Source of the DNA: Sporisorium sorghi | Lineage: Eukaryota; Basidiomycota; Ustilaginomycetes; Ustilaginales; Ustilaginaceae | NCBI GenBank assembly: GCA_023212695.1 | Contig: JALCCG010000186.1 | Coordinates: forward strand, 1 to 41,994 | DNA: 41,994 nt | Direction of reading: 5' to 3' | Part shown: positions 24,620-32,000 of the stretch, piece after piece | Layout of the letters: the number at the start of each line of letters is the position of its first letter | Numbering within the stretch: position 1 is the first letter of the stretch | Program-made: the position numbers and the translations under genes | The notes under the pieces: generated by a model | The model's database searches: none | The model's input: the letters and a program-made list of their open reading frames with translations, nothing else | What the model was told of the DNA's origin: nothing

Positions 24620-25654
24620 ATGACGAATTTCGTTCAAGATGACATTGCATGGGGTCCTTCTTCCATAAGGGATAAGTCATCATATCTGTATACTTACGCC
24701 TGTCATGAAACAGAGCGTGAGCTGTGCTTCATGGAGCTGGCCGAGCTGTTCGGACATATGCCGGATGGAGAGGACTGGCTGGAAAGCGAGCAATGGGTGG
24801 ATCCGGATCGCAGCCCATTCTTGTCCGCTTGCCTGGATGTCAGGATGACTGGCGATTCGATAGAACGAATGGCAGAGCAAGCAGGCCAAATTCAGCTTAG
24901 GAACGCCACCTTCAAAGTTGTTTCCCTAAAGGCGGGAGATCATTACACTTATGATCAATTACGCGAGTTTGAGCGGAGGGTAGGCCGCCGAATCGCAGGA
25001 ACAGCACAGATGAAATCACCCGATATCACGTTTGGGATGATATCCATAGACGGCATCTGGCGCTTGGGCATACTGCAAGAGCCAGCGCGTGCCTGGCTGA
25101 AGCATAAGCAGAAGCCGCAAAATTACTCCACAGGTCTTACCTCTCGGTTAGCAAGGGCATTGGTTAACATAGCTGCACCTGAACCGGATGGGGTCATGCT
25201 GCTGGATCCCTGCTGCGGAATGGGAAATGTTCTGATCGAGGCGTTGTCGATGGGGATTTCGATCGAGGGCTGTGACATTAACCCGCTTGCGGTGCGGGGA
25301 GCAAGGGTGAACCTGAAGCATTACGGTTATGATGACAACAAAGTTGCCATTCATGATATGAATACATGGCAAGGACATTATGACGCGGCTATTCTGGATC
25401 TTCCTTATAATGTGTGTTCCGTTTTCCCAGAGGAAGAGAAGTTGAAGATGCTGCATAGCTTACACAGGTTGGCAGATCGGGCGGTTATCATTAGCACGGA
25501 ACCATTAAGGGAACATTTGCGGGAGACGGGGTGGAAGGTGCTTCGTCATGGCACGACCCGCAAGGGGAGTTTTGTAAGAGAAATCTGGCTGTGTGTATCT
25601 ATTCCGCAGGATCGTAACCAAATTTCTTCAAGTCGATCATGCCCAGTTGGTTAA
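24620..25654 (+). CDS. TRM11-like SAM-dependent RNA methyltransferase
   Basis: This 344-residue protein has a C-terminal Rossmann-fold methyltransferase domain. Its SAM-binding motif is VMLLDPCCGMGNVLIEALSM (about residues 192-211), followed by IEGCDINPLAVRGARVN and the catalytic-type motif AILDLPYNV (about residue 257), equivalent to the NPPY motif of N2-guanine and adenine methyltransferases. The N-terminal half (YTYACHETERELCFMELAEL) resembles TRM11/THUMP-linked proteins, so tRNA is a likely substrate; this is inferred. AAGGAAG lies 9 bases before ATG 24620. The last 56 bases overlap the opposite-strand gene at 25599-25910, so the final residues may be non-essential. Confidence 0.85.
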   Translation: MTNFVQDDIAWGPSSIRDKSSYLYTYACHETERELCFMELAELFGHMPDGEDWLESEQWVDPDRSPFLSACLDVRMTGDSIERMAEQAGQIQLRNATFKVVSLKAGDHYTYDQLREFERRVGRRIAGTAQMKSPDITFGMISIDGIWRLGILQEPARAWLKHKQKPQNYSTGLTSRLARALVNIAAPEPDGVMLLDPCCGMGNVLIEALSMGISIEGCDINPLAVRGARVNLKHYGYDDNKVAIHDMNTWQGHYDAAILDLPYNVCSVFPEEEKLKMLHSLHRLADRAVIISTEPLREHLRETGWKVLRHGTTRKGSFVREIWLCVSIPQDRNQISSSRSCPVG

Positions 25655-25910
25655 CCGTAACGCCTTCGTCCTGCAGGTACAGCTCCTGCATTAATCTGGA
25701 CTCATCGTCCTTGATGGCAATTTCGCCTTTGGCATTAACAACCCGATGCCATGGCAGCTTATGAATATGACTTTGGGTGTGAAGTATTCTGACGACTTGG
25801 CGGGCGGCCCGCGGACTTCCAGCCAATCGGGCTACTTGTCCATAAGTCGTCACGTATCCTTCGGGGATGCTCTGGATCACTTCGATCACGCGTTTCGTAA
25901 ATGGCTGCAT
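25599..25910 (-). CDS. Alkyltransferase-like protein (MGMT family, Cys to Trp)
   Basis: This 103-residue protein has the DNA-binding domain of O6-alkylguanine alkyltransferases: GYVTTYGQVARLAGSPRAAR near residue 18 and LPWHRVVNAKGEI near residue 52. In the true enzymes the second motif is PCHRV with an alkyl-accepting Cys. Here Trp54 replaces it, which defines the alkyltransferase-like (ATL) group. Such proteins bind O6-alkylguanine and pass the lesion to nucleotide excision repair instead of repairing it themselves. The 3' end converges on and overlaps the methyltransferase gene by 56 bases. Confidence 0.92.
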   Translation of the reverse strand: MQPFTKRVIEVIQSIPEGYVTTYGQVARLAGSPRAARQVVRILHTQSHIHKLPWHRVVNAKGEIAIKDDESRLMQELYLQDEGVTVNQLGMIDLKKFGYDPAE

Positions 25911-25956
25911 ACATGTTCACTCCTGCCAGCATTGAGATTATTATATAAACGAATAG

Positions 25957-25987
25957 GGTGTCCCGAGGATACAGATCACGGGACACC
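25957..25987. terminator. Inverted repeat between minus-strand genes, likely terminator
   Basis: GGTGTCCCG (25957-25965) pairs perfectly with CGGGACACC (25979-25987) across a 13-base loop. The + strand continues with TTTCTATTT and the minus strand with a weaker T tract. It lies beyond the stop of the dehydrogenase gene, so ending that minus-strand transcript is the more useful role. Confidence 0.6.
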
Positions 25988-26045
25988 TTTCTATTTGCTT
26001 CAAGATCGCTTCAAACGCATGTTCAGGCTTCCTGCCCCTCTGATC

Positions 26046-26999
26046 CTAGTACGACTTGCTGTAATCGATCACATTGCGGGACAACGGCTCGCCGTTTACA
26101 TAGTTCTTTAAATTTTCCAGGAAAATAGCCACGGCTCGCTCGCTGTAGCGATCCGTATCGCCCGCCATATGCGGCGTGATGATGACGTTGTCCATCGCCC
26201 ACAGCGGATGATCCGACGGAAGCGGCTCTTCCTCGAAGACGTCAAGGCCTGCACCCGCCAATGACCCGTCTTGAAGCGCCCGAATCATATCATCGGTTAC
26301 CACGGTCTGGCCTCGACCCACGTTGATGAAAATAGCGGTGTCCTTCATAGCGGAGAATCGTGCTTGATTGAACAAGCCATGGGTCTCATCCGTCAGCGGG
26401 AGGATATTCACGACATAGTCGCCCTCCGCCAGCGCTTTATCAAGCTGATCGACCTTATACATCACTTCTATATGGGGATCTGATTTACCGGAATGACGAA
26501 CCCCGACCGTCCGCATACCGAACGCCTGCGCGACACGTGCGGTGTGGCTGCCGATCTGGCCGACGCCGACAATGACAATTGTTTTGCCTGCCAATTCCGT
26601 GAAGGTACCCGAAGTATCCCATTTCTTGTTCGACTGCTGCCGGATGGCAAGATGAAGGTTGCGGGTGAAGCCCAGGATCATGGCAAAAATATGCTCCGTG
26701 ATCGGAACGCTATGTACACCGCTGGCATTGGTGAGGCGGATGTCCTTTTCCTGAAGCTCTGGAAGCGGCATTTTATCCACGCCAGCGGACCATGCTTGTA
26801 TCCACTTGAGTTTACTGTTCGCAGACAAGACATCCTCCTGGATGGAGCGCGACCAGCCGATCAGTATTTCGGCCTCCTGAACTATGCTTGTCGTAAGCTC
26901 TTTGGCTTTTGTAACGATCAGCTCATAGCCGGGGGCGATATCCTTGATTTTTTGCTGTTGCTCGGTGGTTAAGTCGTGAATGGCAACGATTTTCGGCAT
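26046..26999 (-). CDS. D-2-hydroxyacid dehydrogenase, NAD-dependent
   Basis: This 317-residue protein has the D-isomer-specific dehydrogenase layout. The nucleotide-binding motif GVGQIG is at residues 145-150, catalytic Arg229 lies in NVGRGQTVV, an acidic residue lies in FEEEPLPSDHP (about residue 257), and His277 lies in ITPHMAGDT. It would reduce 2-keto acids to D-2-hydroxy acids; the substrate is not clear. The start at 26999 was chosen because an AGGAGG (seen on the + strand as CCTCCT near 27006-27011) lies 6-7 bases upstream. A longer in-frame stretch to 27122 has no such site and no family match. Confidence 0.88.
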   Translation of the reverse strand: MPKIVAIHDLTTEQQQKIKDIAPGYELIVTKAKELTTSIVQEAEILIGWSRSIQEDVLSANSKLKWIQAWSAGVDKMPLPELQEKDIRLTNASGVHSVPITEHIFAMILGFTRNLHLAIRQQSNKKWDTSGTFTELAGKTIVIVGVGQIGSHTARVAQAFGMRTVGVRHSGKSDPHIEVMYKVDQLDKALAEGDYVVNILPLTDETHGLFNQARFSAMKDTAIFINVGRGQTVVTDDMIRALQDGSLAGAGLDVFEEEPLPSDHPLWAMDNVIITPHMAGDTDRYSERAVAIFLENLKNYVNGEPLSRNVIDYSKSY

Positions 27000-27196
27000 G
27001 GTACTACCTCCTGGGGAATGTGATGATAATACAGAATAAAAGCGATACTCTCTTTGGAACATATTATCAGAAATCATGGCTTTGCGCATGGCGGAACCCG
27101 TCCGCTTAACAAATTTATACATGTATTATTGTCCGATTTATGGTAAATTGAAGCTTCATCATATTTTTAGGCGAAATGATGTATCCCTCATATTTA

Positions 27197-27225
27197 TTTT
27201 CAGGCTCTATTGCTCACACTATAAA
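27197..27225 (+). promoter_or_regulatory. Candidate promoter for the ThpR gene
   Basis: TTTTCA (27197-27202) and TATAAA (27220-27225) are separated by 17 bases and lie about 70 bases before the ThpR start. The rest of the gap 27000-27296 is AT-rich and holds no gene that I can support. Confidence 0.4.
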
Positions 27226-27296
27226 CGAACAGCGAAAACATGGTGCTTATAGCAGCCGATGGCTGCTTGATGATGATTAGGAAGGAAGTGTCTTAG

Positions 27297-27866
27297 TTGA
27301 GCCATTCGGCTGAGGAAGCTATGGATCGTTTATTTGTTGCCGTTCATCTGCCATCCGAGGTATCTTCCCGGATTCAGGAGTGGGCGGACAAGCTGGCAGA
27401 GCATGTGACTTTCAAAAAATGGGTTCATCCGCAGGATTACCACATTACTTTACAGTTTCTAGGTGATACACCGACTCATCGCATTGAGGAATTGACGGAG
27501 GGGCTTCAGCAGGTAGCCGGGGAGCACAAGCCTTTCAAACTTGGCATCCAGGATGCCGGCGTGTTTGGGACAAGCAGCTCACCTCGGATTTTATGGACAG
27601 GGGTCGGCGGAGATTTGAATGCGTTGGTCCATCTTCAGCAATCGGTGGTGTCCAAGATGCAATCCTTCGGATTTGCGCCGGAGGATCGTCCCTATCGTCC
27701 ACATATTACCATCGGCCGTAAATTTCAAGGAAATCAAAAATTTTCATTGGATGAAATCGGAAGAGGACCCGATCCTATCCAGTGGAACGTGCAGGAGCTT
27801 GTTCTTTTCCGTACAAATTTGCAGTCGATTCCGATGTACGAAACTGTAGGTGTGGCGCGGCTTTAA
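27297..27866 (+). CDS. thpR: RNA 2',3'-cyclic phosphodiesterase ThpR (2H family)
   Basis: This 189-residue protein has the two HxTx motifs of the 2H phosphoesterase family: HITL at residues 49-52 (DYHITLQFLGD) and HITI at 136-139 (PYRPHITIGRK). Members open RNA 2',3'-cyclic phosphates or join 2'-5' ends in vitro. TTG 27297 has AAGGAAG 8 bases upstream. ATG 27321 gives the more usual opening MDRLFVAVHLP and has GAGGAAG close upstream, so either may be used. The length is normal for the family. Confidence 0.92.
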   Translation: MSHSAEEAMDRLFVAVHLPSEVSSRIQEWADKLAEHVTFKKWVHPQDYHITLQFLGDTPTHRIEELTEGLQQVAGEHKPFKLGIQDAGVFGTSSSPRILWTGVGGDLNALVHLQQSVVSKMQSFGFAPEDRPYRPHITIGRKFQGNQKFSLDEIGRGPDPIQWNVQELVLFRTNLQSIPMYETVGVARL

Positions 27867-27975
27867 ACATTTTTCTGAAATTGAAAATAAAATGTTCATA
27901 AAATTACCATGTTTTCAACGCCTAAAAATGTGGTTACATAGTGTAGGAATGTGCCGACATCATAGGAGGAAAAAT

Positions 27976-28875
27976 ATGGTTATGAAAATTCTTCGGCAAA
28001 ATCGCTGGGTTGCGCTGCTCATCGGAGCGCTCTTTGTGAGTTTGTCTCTTATAAGTTTGCTTGGAATGCAGGCAGAAACAACTGAAGGGGAAGAACAGCA
28101 GCAGGACATGCCCAAGTTTGTGATGGCTGCCCTGGCTCCTGAAGGCGACCCTGATACATTAGCGGTAAAAGCGAGTACAAAGCAGGATAGGGAACCTGTC
28201 AACATTTTGTCTTCAATTGTTTTCCATGAGTGGAATAAGCCGGGTGGCAAGCAGGACGCTTTCTCAAGTTCAAAGGGCATTGGTTTGGCTGATCCCGGGA
28301 ACTTATACTCGCAAAAAACATTGAAGACTGCAGATGAGAAGAAGGAAGAATCCAAATCTCAGGATGCAGACGGGAAACCGGCAAAACAAAAGGGGACGCA
28401 TGTCGTCAAATCACAGGCTAAAAGCCTAACACCCCCCACAACTTTATTCTTCACAAGAACAAATACGTTAACCCAGGCTCAGAAAGATAAAGCAACCTGG
28501 ACCTATGATTTGTCAGCTGAAGAGCTGCTTCTGCTCCAGAAGATTGTCATGGCAGAGGCGGAAGGCGAACCGTACGAAGGCAAAGTAGCAGTTGCTAATG
28601 TTGTCTTAAACCGGCTGCGGTCAGCCAATTTTCCCGATACTATTACCGATGTAATCTATCAAAAGCACCAATTTAGTCCTGTAGCGAACGGGCGTCTTAA
28701 ACGTGTCAACCCAAACGAGGAGACGATCAAATCCGTTAATGCGGCACTTCACGGCCAAAAGGAAGTAAAGGACGACACGTATTTTTTCCTGTCTCTGAAG
28801 CTTGCTCAGGACCTGACGGTTCATCATTCAAGAACGTTCGTGAAAAAAATAGGGAACCACTCTTTTTACAAGTAG
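27976..28875 (+). CDS. SleB/CwlJ-like cell wall hydrolase, membrane-anchored
   Basis: This 299-residue protein has an N-terminal membrane or signal segment (VALLIGALFVSLSLISLLGM, residues 12-31) and a long, polar, low-complexity linker (residues 35-175). A C-terminal hydrolase_2 domain follows, with VMAEAEGEPYEGKVAVANVV (residues 191-210), where Glu194 matches the catalytic Glu of SleB-type lytic enzymes. SleB and CwlJ degrade spore cortex; related proteins act on vegetative wall, and the linker here lacks a recognised wall-binding domain. AGGAGG at 27964-27969 fixes ATG 27976. A longer in-frame stretch from 27850 overlaps the ThpR gene and is unlikely. Confidence 0.86.
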   Translation: MVMKILRQNRWVALLIGALFVSLSLISLLGMQAETTEGEEQQQDMPKFVMAALAPEGDPDTLAVKASTKQDREPVNILSSIVFHEWNKPGGKQDAFSSSKGIGLADPGNLYSQKTLKTADEKKEESKSQDADGKPAKQKGTHVVKSQAKSLTPPTTLFFTRTNTLTQAQKDKATWTYDLSAEELLLLQKIVMAEAEGEPYEGKVAVANVVLNRLRSANFPDTITDVIYQKHQFSPVANGRLKRVNPNEETIKSVNAALHGQKEVKDDTYFFLSLKLAQDLTVHHSRTFVKKIGNHSFYK

Positions 28876-28917
28876 TGCCCATATGGGTAAACTAGTATGT
28901 AGGAGGTGTGTTTAACC

Positions 28918-29601
28918 ATGAATATTACGTATTACGGCCATTCTAGCATGTTGGTGGAAGAAGGCGGAGTTCGTGTTATCATCGATCCGCTGCTATCAGG
29001 CAATCCAGGCTCCGGTATTAAACCAAGCGATGTGAAAGTTGATGCGGTTGTGCTGACGCATGGGCACTCCGACCATTTTGGCGATTGCATCGAGATTGCC
29101 AAGCAGAACGATTGTCCGATTATCGCGGTTTATGAACTCGCGGTGTACTGCGGTACTCAGGGCGCCAAATCCCATGGCATGAACATCGGCGGAAGCGCAC
29201 AGTTTGACGGCTTTAAGGTGAAGTTTACCCCGGCCTTTCACTCTTCATCCATTTCGGCAGGGGACACCTGGATCTATGCAGGGCAGCCTGGTGGCGTCAT
29301 TCTGACGATGGGGGGCAAAACATTCTACCACGCGGGTGATACGAGTCTGTTTGGGGATATGCGCCTGATCGGGGAGATGAATCACATCGATGCAGCTGCG
29401 CTGCCGATCGGTGACATGCTGACCATGGGTCCAGAGGACGCTCTGCTGGCCGCACAGTGGATTCGTGCGAGGCATGTGATTCCGGTGCACTATGACACCT
29501 TCCCGGGCATTAAACAAGATGCAGGGGCCTTCTGCGCCGAATTGGCCAAAACCGGCATTCAGGGTCATCCGTTGAAAGCGGGAGAAAGCCTCGAAATATA
29601 G
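28918..29601 (+). CDS. UPF0173 metallo-beta-lactamase-fold hydrolase (YtkL-like)
   Basis: This 227-residue protein has the metal-binding motif THGHSDHFGD (His48, His50, Asp52, His53) and the family opening MNITYYGHSSMLVEEGG. Later ligands lie in FYHAGDTSLFGDM and RHVIPVHYDTFPGI. UPF0173 proteins are metal-dependent hydrolases of the beta-lactamase fold with no firmly assigned substrate. AGGAGG at 28901-28906 points to ATG 28918; the GTG at 28906 is part of that site. It stands 42 bases after the wall hydrolase. Confidence 0.92.
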   Translation: MNITYYGHSSMLVEEGGVRVIIDPLLSGNPGSGIKPSDVKVDAVVLTHGHSDHFGDCIEIAKQNDCPIIAVYELAVYCGTQGAKSHGMNIGGSAQFDGFKVKFTPAFHSSSISAGDTWIYAGQPGGVILTMGGKTFYHAGDTSLFGDMRLIGEMNHIDAAALPIGDMLTMGPEDALLAAQWIRARHVIPVHYDTFPGIKQDAGAFCAELAKTGIQGHPLKAGESLEI

Positions 29602-29613
29602 ATAGATTAATGC

Positions 29614-29651
29614 AAAAAGCTTCCCTGTCCTCCGTGACAGGGAAGCTTTTT
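29614..29651. terminator. Bidirectional terminator between converging genes
   Basis: A 16-bp perfect stem, AAAAAGCTTCCCTGTC at 29614-29629 with its complement at 29636-29651, surrounds a 6-base loop. A T run follows on each strand because the stem begins with A5 and ends with T5. It serves the hydrolase on + and the glycosyltransferase on -. Confidence 0.92.
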
Positions 29652-29685
29652 GTTTGGATGGGCAATGTAAGAATTAGAATGGATA

Positions 29686-30861
29686 TTAGGGCTGGTCCGC
29701 CAATATCTTGATGCTTTCTTCCTGATATCCGGGTATGCGTCCTTCGTTCAGCAGCCCCATCACCTGGCCTGCGCAGTGATCCGGCTCCAAATGCCGAATG
29801 CGCCGCCTGCCTGCATCATTACGGTATTTCGTTATTTGATCATAGCGATCCGACAGCAGATTCAACCATTTATCGATAACGGAAGCAGAATCCAGAATTT
29901 CTGCGTAGCCTTCGCTGACAAAGAAGTGGGAATTCACTTCCTCCTGTCCCGGGATCGGCTCGTAGAACAGCATGGGAATTCCTTTGGCGGCTCCTTCCGT
30001 ACAAGTCATTCCGCCGGGCTTCGTAATGAGCAGGTCCGACACGTCCATGAGTTTATGTATATCCTCACGATAACCAAGCACGTGGATGTTGGGGTGCTGA
30101 AAGATCGGATCCTCGCGCATGCTGGCCACCAGCTTCTCGTTCTGTCCCATACAGAAGACAAGCTGGATATCACTGGCCCGGCTTGCCAGCTTACTGAGCA
30201 GCTCCTTATTGAACACCAGGCCCCATCCGCCGCCCATGATCAGCACCGTAGGCATGTTTTTTAATTGAAGCTCGGCTTGAAGCGCCTTGCGATCGCCCCT
30301 TTCCCAGAACTTTGGATGCACGGGAATGCCGGTCACATGTATGTATTCCGGTAGAATGTCCCGGAGCATGAGCATCTTTTTCACATGGGGAGTGGATACG
30401 AGATATTCATCGACTTCCGGATTGACCCAGGTGCCATGTGCATCATAGTCGGTGATGAGTGTATAGAGCGGAACCTCGAGTCCTTGACGCTTCAGGCGTG
30501 AGACCACGGCGTTAGGAAACGGGTGCGTACATATAATAAGATCCGGTTGCAGCTCCTCGATCACCCGCTGGGCCTGCGCATAGAAAAGCCGGTGAAGCGC
30601 GAGCCGCGTCAGACGGTTTAATGATTTCTTATATTGCGAACGGTACAGCATGCCGACAAGGCGCGGCCTGGTGCTGACGGTTTTTCGATAAGCGGACAAG
30701 ATTAACGGCCCCACGGTCGGATTTAAAAAATTGCCAAGCTCAATGACACGGCATTGGATGCCGGGACTCATCCGTTGTATACCTTCAGCCAGCGCATACG
30801 CGGCTTGCGTATGTCCTGTGCCGAATCCCTCGGAAAAGAGGAGCACTCTTGTATATCGCAT
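29686..30861 (-). CDS. UgtP / MGDG-synthase-like glycosyltransferase
   Basis: This 391-residue GT-B enzyme resembles processive diacylglycerol glycosyltransferases (UgtP) and plant MGDG synthases. The N-terminal motif FSEGFGTGHTQAAYALAEGI (residues about 9-28) contains the expected 'G.GH..AA'. The middle has LIICTHPFPNAVVSRLK and TLITDYDAHGTWVNPEVDEY, and the C-terminal sugar-nucleotide site is DLLITKPGGMTCTEGAAKGI followed by YEPIPGQEE. Such enzymes transfer UDP-glucose or galactose to diacylglycerol for membrane glycolipid or lipoteichoic acid anchors. The lipid acceptor is inferred. The long 5' gap (30862-31085) contains AT-rich sequence and no gene. Confidence 0.88.
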   Translation of the reverse strand: MRYTRVLLFSEGFGTGHTQAAYALAEGIQRMSPGIQCRVIELGNFLNPTVGPLILSAYRKTVSTRPRLVGMLYRSQYKKSLNRLTRLALHRLFYAQAQRVIEELQPDLIICTHPFPNAVVSRLKRQGLEVPLYTLITDYDAHGTWVNPEVDEYLVSTPHVKKMLMLRDILPEYIHVTGIPVHPKFWERGDRKALQAELQLKNMPTVLIMGGGWGLVFNKELLSKLASRASDIQLVFCMGQNEKLVASMREDPIFQHPNIHVLGYREDIHKLMDVSDLLITKPGGMTCTEGAAKGIPMLFYEPIPGQEEVNSHFFVSEGYAEILDSASVIDKWLNLLSDRYDQITKYRNDAGRRRIRHLEPDHCAGQVMGLLNEGRIPGYQEESIKILADQP

Positions 30862-31085
30862 GGTTTCACCTACTTCTTTCTCCCTCTATCTTACAAAACA
30901 GGAATCGTTTTTTGAAGAGCGGCGCGAAAAAAAAGAGTATGCATCCTAAGTATACGCGCAAAAGGGAAAAGCATTTCAATTATTTTGCGGCCCCATATTT
31001 GTCGATCGACGTTTTTCTTTCATTAGACGTTATAATAAGATTTGAACCCTTCACTTGGAATTATTTAAAAATTTAACGAAAGATA

Positions 31086-31114
31086 TTGCAATGGAATCGA
31101 TAATCTGATAAAGT
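31086..31114 (+). promoter_or_regulatory. Candidate promoter of the TetR gene
   Basis: TTGCAA (31086-31091) and TAAAGT (31109-31114) are 17 bases apart, each with four of six consensus bases. Transcription would begin near 31121, directly at the operator candidate that follows. Confidence 0.45.
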
Positions 31115-31128
31115 GATTTTTGACCGAA

Positions 31129-31151
31129 TGACCAGAATTGTAATATGGTCA
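31129..31151 (+). promoter_or_regulatory. TetR operator candidate 1 (TGACC-N13-GGTCA)
   Basis: This is a 23-bp palindrome of the form TGACC-N13-GGTCA just downstream of the proposed promoter and 50 bases before the TetR ATG. An additional TGACCGAATGA lies at 31121-31131. The same 11 bases and the same palindrome geometry recur at 31884-31906 before the YhgE gene. Confidence 0.6.
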
Positions 31152-31201
31152 GTTTCGAGGGTAAGACCAATCTTAAGAAGATCATAGAAGGAGGGGTAAG
31201 C

Positions 31202-31783
31202 ATGCCAGCTGTGGACCGTCGGAAGCAGGTGCTAGATGCTGCCTCCAAGTCGTTTGCTTTGTTCGGATATAAAGCGACGACGATGGAACAGGTGGCGAAG
31301 ATTGCGAATGTTGGGAAAGGTACGATCTACACGTTTTTCACGAATAAGGATGAACTGTTTGACGAAATTCTGCTCTCGGCGATTATGGAGATGAAGCGTC
31401 TTGCGGAGCGGGAGATCAAGAAGGACAGGGATTTCTTTGACAATCTGTATCGCGTGCTGGATGCGCTGCTTGAATTCCGGAGCGAGCATGAGCTGTTCAT
31501 CAAGCTGTCTCAGGAAGTGCGGGATATCGGCACGCCGAAGGCGCATGAAGGATTGACGAAAGTGGAGAACGGGATCGTCGGCTATCTCCAGGGGATTGTG
31601 GAGCATGCCATATCGATCGGTGAGATCAAACCGCTGGATGCTCAAGTGGTATCCTTCGTGATGCTGAAGCTGTACGTTGCGCTCACGACCGACTTTAATC
31701 AGCTTCATGAGCCATTAAGCAAGGAACAGATCAAGGAATATATGATGGTGTTCCTGGCTGACGGGTTGAAGGCCTCTTCATAA
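31202..31783 (+). CDS. TetR/AcrR family transcriptional regulator
   Basis: This 193-residue regulator has the N-terminal TetR helix-turn-helix FALFGYKATTMEQVAKIANV with GKGTIYTFFTNKDELFDEIL (residues about 18-58). The remaining two thirds form a helical ligand-binding domain. AAGGAGGGG at 31188-31196 fixes ATG 31202. It stands directly before the YhgE gene and both carry matching TGACC-N13-GGTCA sites, so it probably represses itself and YhgE. The arrangement parallels the B. subtilis yhgD-yhgE pair. Confidence 0.92.
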   Translation: MPAVDRRKQVLDAASKSFALFGYKATTMEQVAKIANVGKGTIYTFFTNKDELFDEILLSAIMEMKRLAEREIKKDRDFFDNLYRVLDALLEFRSEHELFIKLSQEVRDIGTPKAHEGLTKVENGIVGYLQGIVEHAISIGEIKPLDAQVVSFVMLKLYVALTTDFNQLHEPLSKEQIKEYMMVFLADGLKASS

Positions 31784-31839
31784 GAGGTAAGAATGCAGCC
31801 TCCTTCGTGATGAGGAAGGCGGACTCTCTTGGCTTGAGG

Positions 31840-31874
31840 GATCGTCTTCCTTGCCAGCGATCGCTTTTTTTTTT
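31840..31874 (+). terminator. Weak terminator or attenuator between TetR and YhgE genes
   Basis: GATCG (31840-31844) can pair with CGATC (31858-31862), followed by GC and a run of ten T (31865-31874). The stem is short, so termination may be partial. Confidence 0.4.
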
Positions 31875-31883
31875 GGTTTAAAC

Positions 31884-31906
31884 TGACCGAATGAGAGAAT
31901 TGGTCA
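31884..31906 (+). promoter_or_regulatory. TetR operator candidate 2 (TGACC-N13-GGTCA)
   Basis: This site has the same geometry as the one at 31129-31151: TGACC at 31884-31888 and GGTCA at 31902-31906. It lies about 95 bases before the YhgE ATG and shares the 11-mer TGACCGAATGA with the first region. Confidence 0.6.
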
Positions 31907-32000
31907 TTATGTACTGGTTTGGAAATGTTATCTGCCTGTGATGCAGATTCATGTCGGCAAAATAGCTGCTGTATCTAGAGAAAAAAAGGAGAGAGACTGG

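Noticed and set aside
25599..25910. Active O6-methylguanine methyltransferase
   Set aside because: The acceptor Cys is replaced by Trp in PWHR, so the ATL assignment is preferred.
27850..27975. N-terminal extension of the SleB-like hydrolase
   Set aside because: The extension overlaps the ThpR gene, and AGGAGG at 27964 points to ATG 27976, which begins a proper signal segment.
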